A stretch of 64,000 bases of DNA, taken from assembly GCA_911728455.2 (NCBI GenBank), contig OU452223.1:7524174-7588173 (forward strand). Reading direction: 5' to 3'. Position numbers and translations under genes: made by a program. Under the pieces are notes generated by a model that saw nothing but the letters and a program-made list of their open reading frames with translations, was not told where the DNA came from and searched no databases. How positions within the stretch are numbered: the first letter of the stretch is position 1; each line of letters begins with the position of its first letter. This document shows positions 39,201 through 48,200 of the stretch, piece by piece. Source of the stretch: Marthasterias glacialis (lineage: Eukaryota > Echinodermata > Asteroidea > Forcipulatida > Asteriidae).

Positions 39201-42200
39201 AAAATCGAACGTAATATTCGCATTCAGAGAGTCCGTGCAACCGAAGCGTGTCTTACGGCGCACCAGCGTGGGAGCTAGCGGAACGTAAACCTTGGGGGCA
39301 TATCCCGTACAGCCGGTGCCGTGTCTCGTGGGGCCAGAGAGACAAACCCCGGGGCATGAACTCCCCAGCTTGCCGGTCGGTCTAGCCGTAAGCGTGGGAG
39401 CTTGTCGGAGGAGTAGGGAGCCAGACCAACAATTACGGTTTTTTACGAGGGTTTTAGTCTGTACCCCTAGCTATTATCCCCTTACTATTGTAACGTGTTG
39501 GCTGCGCTACGCACACGCGGGACGACGACGGGGAATGTTTATCCCATACACCATGCAGCTGATCTATCGACTTCTATGATAGCTGCATAATGTCCACTCC
39601 CCCAATCGCCACAACAAAAAACCGGTGGCGGTGGCCGCGGCCGGCCAGTGAAGTCATCGCCCGAAAAACGGGAGAATGCCTTTGCTAAAGCTGCCAGGAT
39701 TGGCAATCCGTTTGCAGTGAAAGCGGGAGGCTCGCTTGGCACATGACTGTTATTGGCCAAGCCAATGTGAAAAGATGGTCCAAGATTAGGGACACTACCA
39801 TTAGTTTTTAGACTGCAGCAAGGCTGGTCACGATGAGAACATGAAGGATGTGGTCTTTGCCATAATTTTGATGGACAGGTTTGTGTCATAGAACTGTATT
39901 GTGAATATGCCTGCGTATATTTTAATTCATGAAGACTCACATTTTGACAATATTTATGGTCCATCATGTCTGTGATGTCCACATTATGCCAAGCTTATTC
40001 TCTCCCTTTCTACATTTGAACACGACCTGACAACACAGCTCAGTCCTGGACCCAACTGGCATTCGTCCAAGTAATTTTTTACAACATAGGGCCTACTTGC
40101 GATATAATGAAGAAACGTTCTCCATTGCAAGTAAGTTCGTCCAGTTCGTCGTATACACAGAATACACTGGCCGTTTATGTCTGTTTTTTAATTACACGTG
40201 AATTTGTGCTAAATGGATATGAAGTCTGGATCCTCATGCCTCGTCATTGTAATAATTCATACATAAACAGAGCACCAGTCTACTTACAACATTGCCCAAC
40301 ATTGTCACGTAAACTTGACAGTTGCAACGGCTGGAAAAGCGTATAAGCTGACCTTTGACCGTGTTTTGTTTTTTCACATTTTTCGTTAATTACGTGATAG
40401 TTTAAGAACAACCATTTAAAAATTATTGTCTGTCATTCCACATCACTAAATTAGGTAAACAGTAAGCCGGTGTGTCCCTTTAAAGGCAAGGGATACCTTT
40501 GGTAATTGCTTCAAAAATAAATGACCATAAAAAAACATACTTACTTGGTACAGAGCAACAGAGAGCTGTTGATAGTATAAATCAATGTGGGAAACGACTC
40601 CCTTTGAAGTATAGTTTTTTAGGAAGAGGTAACTTCTCGCTAAAATAGTTGAATCTGAGAAAGGCTTCAAGCATGAAGCCTTTTTCACGTAAGGTAAAAC
40701 ATGCAGTTTCAGCATTTTCGGATCCTTCTTCGTGGAAATAACCGCTCCGATTTTTGCTGACATCTCAAAAACACTAACATCTTTTGAAACACAATTTTCA
40801 GAGGTTAGTTTGAGGGTATATATCTACAAATATATAGGATTGAAACAAACGTACAGTTCCAAATACCAAAGGTATACCCTGCCTTTAATGACACATGTCA
40901 AGACCGGGACTCGAACCCGCACTCTGCAGATCAGAAACACAAAAGCTTGAGTCTGGTGTATGCATGCGCTTAACCCCTCGACTCGCAATATTTTACAATG
41001 ATGTAGGCCTATATTAATTAATAACAAAATTTAAAAAATAAAAATAAATAATAATGATAATTATAATAATAATAATAATTTACACTGATAACAACAATAA
41101 ATGAATTAAATAAAATTAAATAAAACAAACGAATTGAAACGAAACGAACAAAATTCAAAAGGAAAGGAAAGGAAACGAAACGAAAGGAACAGAAATGAGA
41201 TGAAAGAAAAGAAGTGAAGTGAGACAAAAGTTAAATTAAATGAAAAAGAAAACAGCAAAAAGTTAAACAAATTAAATTAGAAAAATTTAATAAAATAAGT
41301 TTAGAAAAAAATTAAAACGGAAAAACTTAAACAAATATTGGGAGTCAATAAAGTAAAATAAAGAAATAATATAAAGTTAAATAAAATAAAACAAACTAAA
41401 ATGAAATAAAATAAAACGAAACGAAACCTAAGATATAGGGTAAGGTAAGGTCAGGTCAGGTCAGGTCGGATCGGATCGGGTCGGGTCGGGTCGGGTCGGG
41501 TCGGGTCAGGTCACGTCAGGTCAGATCATATCAGATAATAAAAGATAACATAAAATAATAAAATTTATTTAAGAAAAAATCCTTTGGACGTTGCCCAAAC
41601 ATGTAAAAATTAAGGCCAACAACAAGGACAAACGACAAAAACAATACTAGGCCTAGATGCTTGTGCTTGTTTCATAAACAAAGCTGGACTATATGCCACA
41701 ATTTTTCGGACCATCCGAGTGTGGCAGCCATCAATGGACTTGGCAGTATACAGCCTTTGTGAGGGTCTAACTTTCAGACCTTTAAAAGATGATTGTCTCG
41801 ATTGCTGACATGAAGATTCTCTTGTTGAGTAGAAGGTAAATATATTTTTCACAGAATTGAAGCTTGCCATGAATGATGCGATGTACTTGAAGTACACATA
41901 CTGGCTTGAGCGGACCTGCAATGGTCTTGTGCCGGCACAGAGCACCCGGCTTCTGTCTTTAACAAAAGGGCATGAGCGTCTGTTATTTCGTCCGATAGCA
42001 GAGCGATGTCGTTCGCAAATTCCAGATCAAAATAGTGTGACAGACCCTCCTGGACTTCCTTGATGTAATGGTGAAACACAGAACACCATGGACCCCAACT
42101 ACCTGCCGGAAGGCAAAGTCCAGAACTACGTCAAAGATAACGACGCCAAAGATTAACCTTGTCGCTCCCGGTGTGATAACTCGTGCTCGAAGGATACGAG

Positions 42201-45200
42201 GCAGCAGGATTCCGTATGCCTGTAAGATCTTGTCCATTCTCTTCCCATGAATAAAATCAAATCCTTTCTTGAAGTTGATAAATTTTGAAACAGCGTGTAG
42301 GTTTTGCTCTTTACCTCAGCTTTTCAGCTCGGCAAAGTGAACATGCGGGCTTCACTGCCAGTCCCAGTAAGTATTGTTGGAATGTCTCCGTCTTCGTCGC
42401 TTACGCAGGATCTTGAAGCGTGTGAACAACATCTGAAACCGGTCTTTAGTGGTCTTCCCACTAATCTGACGTGCTTTGTACGTCTTCCTTCAACTCCCTT
42501 TTTTCATGAGACTCCAGGATTTCACCATATTTCTGGTCTTCGTTGCTGCTTCCACCTTGTAGATCCGTTGAGCTAACTTCTCTTTCTTCAGTCAGTCGTA
42601 CACCTCAAACAGTTGGGTCTTGGCAGCATTGTTATTATCTCGAAGCTCAACTGACTTGTTCATTTTGAACGTCAAGATGGGAGATACTACTTTTCTTGAT
42701 TCGCTTTACCTTCGGCAAACTCTTTATTGCTTTCAATGGCAGTCTTCATACTGGAAATGATTCATCACTTCGACTTTCTACTTGGCAAAAAGCTCAAGTT
42801 GATAGGCAAAGACTTTCCAGTCGATCTGCTCCTTGGGACCTTTGGGCTTTGGGCTGCCGCAGGTTTAGTCTCACCCCCATTCACACAAGTTTGTTGTCAT
42901 AGCCAACTTTGTTGAAGCTATTGTAGGCTTCTGTGTCCACCACGCTATTCGGCCACTTTTTCTCATGATGATCAGCTGTTTCCTGACTAGAGTGGCTTCC
43001 TGGGTCATTTTAGCAGCTTGCTTCGGAAACTGTGTGTTTGTAAGGATGAGGTTGCGTTCCAGGAGGAGGTCCATCGGGAAATGTCCATTCCGGTTGGTGA
43101 GATCTTGGAATGAGTAGGGCACGTCTTTTTAACCAACAAACCTCATTATGCACATGACGTAATTTAAGTAGGGCGCCCTCAGCTAGAAGTCAAAAGAAGG
43201 TCGCCCACTGGCCCTGTTTGACGCGTACATAGATGTATAGTTGTGCGTTTCCATTGTTTCATCATCATTTTACCTCTAAGATGGCGGCATGATGACGTCA
43301 ATGCACAAGTTCTATGCGGGCGTTGAAGACACTGGTTGAAAAGTTACTCTGGCACTGAAGCGACAGCGGGTCAAAGTTTCTCACATAAGTTCTCCACACC
43401 TTTTCATGACTGGAGTTTTGGATTGAGTATATATCACATTATGACGGTGGTGGCAGGGTTTCCGTCAAAGTCTGCTACAAGGACGCAAACACTGACTGAG
43501 TTGACACTCCACGTCGCCTTCACATGTCTTACTATTCAACATCAATCCAACTCCATCTTTTGCAGAGTGATTTTTTGGCGTCTTCTATAGGCTAATGACG
43601 TATGAGGTGGTTTCCCTCTATTTCCGAGAACCTAAACTTGCCGGTGCTCCTGGATTCTTAGGATGTCGATTCCGCAGCTACTTATTCTCTACCTGTGCCA
43701 ACTCTATGATCAGGGTGAGGGTTGCATCGTGTTTGCGTTGAAGGTTGACAGCGTCATCGTTTTCTTACAACGCAGTACGATTCGTAGTGCCGATGTCATA
43801 AATGTCTTATCCCGGATGGGTTTAAGGGCACGTCGTCATACTGCCTGTTGGTGGCGCGACCAAGACTTCGAACACTGCTGATTTCATGTAGACTCCCGCT
43901 GCTGGAAGTATGGTATTTTTGTGGTGTTTTATCATGATGTTTTTCAAAGCTAATATAACCTGGGGTCGCCACTCCTCTCAGAAATACTGTCGCCGTTGTA
44001 GAAAAAGAAAGAAGTGTGTCAAGCATTATAGTGCAGAATTTTCATGTCACAGCCCAATGAAAGATACATCGTTACCACCAACGGTTTCAGGCAAAAAGAA
44101 CCAGCGCAAAATGTGCCAAATGGGTTATTGCTTTGTCTCAATTGAAACTTAAAAATTATCCTCACTGCAAGAACCCCGACATGATGCCAGCCACCAAAGT
44201 GTTTAGAAACTTGACACAATTTTTGGAGCAAGGAAGTGACCACAGATTTAAAAAATAGATTTCAAAATAGTGAGCAAATATTAGTTTAAAGCAATCCATC
44301 AGATCGAGGAAATTCAGACGAGCCTCATTATTAAATACATCGGTAATAAGGACAAATATTCGCCATTTAACAGTGATGTTACGTTACAACCATAGTGAAC
44401 ATAATGTCACGAATAAGTATCACTCTACTCCATCAAATCACTTCTGCCAGCTTCAATGACACGTTCACATTTCTAAGCTGTCTGATAATTTTAATAACCA
44501 ACTCCGCGGGAGAATAACGAAGCAAATTGACGCAAGATTAGTGAAGCAAGTCTACAGGGCATCAGGTAACGGGCAATCCGGGGAGTCTATGACGTGGTTA
44601 TAGCAACCCCTGCTGACAAATCGCTTGCAGATTACAGGGGGTGATGTGACAAGGCTAAGTCAGCTGATGTGACTAGTATTTATCCAGATATCCGAGCCAA
44701 TATATTTCAAAGAGAACCTTTATGTGTAGTGAAAGTATACTTTTTCAATATTTCAATGATACGATTTTTATTTTAAGGCCCATATTGCCAATTTAAATAT
44801 CATTGATCTGCTTTCCAAACTATACAGTTTTTCAAACCCTTACAAAGTTTTATTTAAAATAAGAGTTGAGTTTTTGATATATTGTTTTTAATTCACGCAT
44901 GACTTCTTCCTTGTCTGTCTTCCTGTACAAACCGGAAGTTTACAAAATTTCAAAATTTCATATCTCAAGAACTACTTTTTATATAATCACAAGTTTTACA
45001 TTAGATTATAGACCTTTGAACCTGCTAAAAATTTTACATAGAGGTGACACCCCTTTGACCTTAATTCGGTCAAAACCGGACGATACGATTGACCCACAAA
45101 GAGTGCTTTCATAAGTGTACATGTACATATGAGTTTGTGCATTCAAGCGTGTCAATTGCAAAAGACCGATTGCGCGACCCGCGTCACGTGACCACTTCTT

Positions 45201-48200
45201 GGTATAAAATGTAAAGAAACACGACGTCCTCCATAGGAAAGTTCGGTAAGGTTAATGATAAATGCATTTAGTTTATTCGATCGAGGCTTTTCTTGCTCGA
45301 AATCTGTGAAAAATATTCCAGAGTTTGTACCAGAGACCTTCAAGTGGCTGAATAAAGCCAGTAAGGACAGTTCCACCAAGTCTTGAAAATTGTAAAAGTA
45401 CCGTATAAATGTGCACGATGTGTCCAGCGCACGACAGAACGTTAGGCCAGACGACCGCGATCACCACACACTTTTCAACACAAAAATTTCAAAGTTTTGA
45501 AGCTGAAATCATCGAAAGAAATTTCTTTCCAAAACTGTGTGATTCCTTTGCCTATTTGAAATTCTGCAAGGCTAGCTATCAATGCTCACTTTTCCAACGT
45601 TGTTTATCCTTTTTTACAGTGATTTAGGCCTACATTACAAACAAAATAACAGGCGGGTGGCTACATAATAGTTGTCCCACGCCGGTTGTGCATGGCTAAA
45701 AGAAACTCTTTTTAGTAGAATTCTGTTAAATTATGAAACAGAGATGTGATTTAAATTAATGCCACAACATACTGATGTAACATTTTTTAAATAATTTATC
45801 ACTTAACAAAAGTAAAATCGACTGTTTCTTGCAACGTATCACATATTTGAACCTGAACCTGAAGACCACACGTCATCATGACATCATCAGGTGCTGAATA
45901 ACATTAAATCAAAGTCCAATATTTAAAAAATCAGAACTCCTGAACCACACTGTGGATATTTAAAATCTATACATTTTCGGACAGCTCTTTTTCAACCGGA
46001 AGTTCAAGCAAAAAACACAACAAAATGCAGCAAAAAAAACCAGCTAAACTGTTAGGTTTAAATACATATGGGGCCATCCTTGGATACATTCAAGCTTTGA
46101 TTACATCATTCACGAACACTTTGTTTTTGTAATGTACCAACAACTGAATTTCTAGTATTGTTGTTTGTTTTCTTCAACTTCTTTTTTTTCTTTCTTAACT
46201 TCCCCTATACTCTTTTCCACAGCATAACTCAAGAAAGATCGAAGCCTTGAATCTCAACAGACAATTAAACCTCAATACAAAAATGGCACGGTTTTTATGA
46301 CGTCGGGATGACGTCATCAGGTGTTGAATTACATTAAATTAGTTTAATATTTAAAAAATAAATCATAACTCCTGAACCACACAATGGATTTTGAAAATAA
46401 GTACAGTATTAGACAGGTCTTTGAAAAATGAACATTTGTCACAAAAGATGGCATCAATTTGACCTTGTCTTCTGGGTCAAACCGGATGTTGAAACGAAAA
46501 ACGATTAAAAACCATAATTTCAGCTCTACAGCTAATATAATGAAATGAATGTTATTGAATTTGAAATATTGAAATTCTGTTAACGTTCAATTTCAGCCTT
46601 TCTTGAATCAAATGATGAATTGTTTACCGACAGATAATGTCAATAAAAGCTTATTGTAAAATTTGAAGAAAAAAAATCGACCGCTGCATTTGGAAGATAT
46701 GATAAAAAGAAGGTGCCGTTTTCGAGCTATGAGAAAAGCACGTTGCGTTGTCCCAGAAAGACCGTTACCATGTCACTGTAGTATTCATTCAAACTATTCT
46801 CTACATCAGAACTCAAATAAGGAATTGAATTGAACCTTGAAACGTATCAGACAACTGAACCTCAACATGAAGGCGGCACTTGAACAATGACGTCATGATG
46901 ACGTCATCATGTGCTGAACTACATTACATCGAAGTTTAATATTCAACAAAAAACATAACTCCTGACACACACTTTTAATCTTGTCTTCCGGTTGAAACCG
47001 GAAGTTGGAGCTAAAATCTATGGAATTGGGACATAGTTTTAGTGCATGAAATGACATTTTGTTCATGACCTTTTCAAGTATAAATAAAGGCGATGATGTC
47101 AGCAAAATTCGCATTTCCCTTCAACGACAAGTTTAAAATTGTATTAATTTCCAATTTCAAAATTTCTGTATCCAAATTTCATCATTAACATTTTATTGAT
47201 GAATATTATCAATAAAAACGTGTGAAATTTAAACAAAATCGACCGTTGCATTTGGAAGTTATGGTAAAAATAAGGTGCTTTGCCGTTTTTCGAACGATCG
47301 GAAAAGCACGTTCCGAAAAGACCGTTATAAGCTGACACTGTTGTATTCATTCAAACTATTCTCATAACTCAATATGGAACTACATTTAACGTTGAAACTC
47401 ATCAGACAATTGCACTTCAACGTCACCAGGTGTCGAGTTAAAAAAATCAAAAGTGTACTATTAAAAAAAAATCATAATTCCTGAACCACACATTGAAATT
47501 TTACATATTTACAAATTATATACCATAGAAAGGTCTTTAAGAACTGAACAAACGCTACACAAATGTGACTCTGATTTGATCTTTTCTTTTGGGTCAAATT
47601 CGAAGTTGCAGCAAAAAACTATTAAACAGCTGCCACAATTTCAGATTGAAATGTATAATTGGGTCATCATTGGATAATTTCAACCTTTGGTGAAATCATT
47701 CACAAATACCTCCTTTTTGTAACGTAATAAAAACTGAATTTCTATTTTTTTTTTAAATTGACATGATGGCATTATTGTGTTCGTCCTTTGGACAAACACT
47801 TAATGTGAGTTTATTATTGGACCTTTCTTGAGAGTCAAGGACCCAGAATTTTTTTTTTAAATAAGATTACGTAAATATAGCTCTGTCTAGAAATTATATG
47901 CTTATAAAATAATATCGCAAAGGGGTTTCGAAAGAGGTCTTTAAGTGTTCAGGGACTCTTTAAAAACTACTGTCAGTATACTTCTATTTGTCAAACCTTG
48001 CCAAGTGTTATAAAGTCTTAATACTTCTCTTGTCAATATAATTTTCATGAAACTATGAATTTTTCTGTTATCATCCGTGACATTTTGGATGCAGAGAGAA
48101 ACGTAATTCTTCTATATATCTGGCTGAGTATAACTGTGACCATGTATGGGCCAAGGTTGTTGTATTCAACCGATACCGCGTTGGCACATTAATATAAAGG

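Noticed and set aside
39539-39982. 147-codon minus frame as a gene
   Set aside because: No domain, start context, splice partner or homologue that I recognise; it lies inside intron 1 of the Ly6/uPAR gene in a GC-rich patch.
40893-40990. Functional tRNA-Leu or tRNA-Ser on the minus strand
   Set aside because: B box is perfect but stems are not closed; better read as SINE head or pseudogene.
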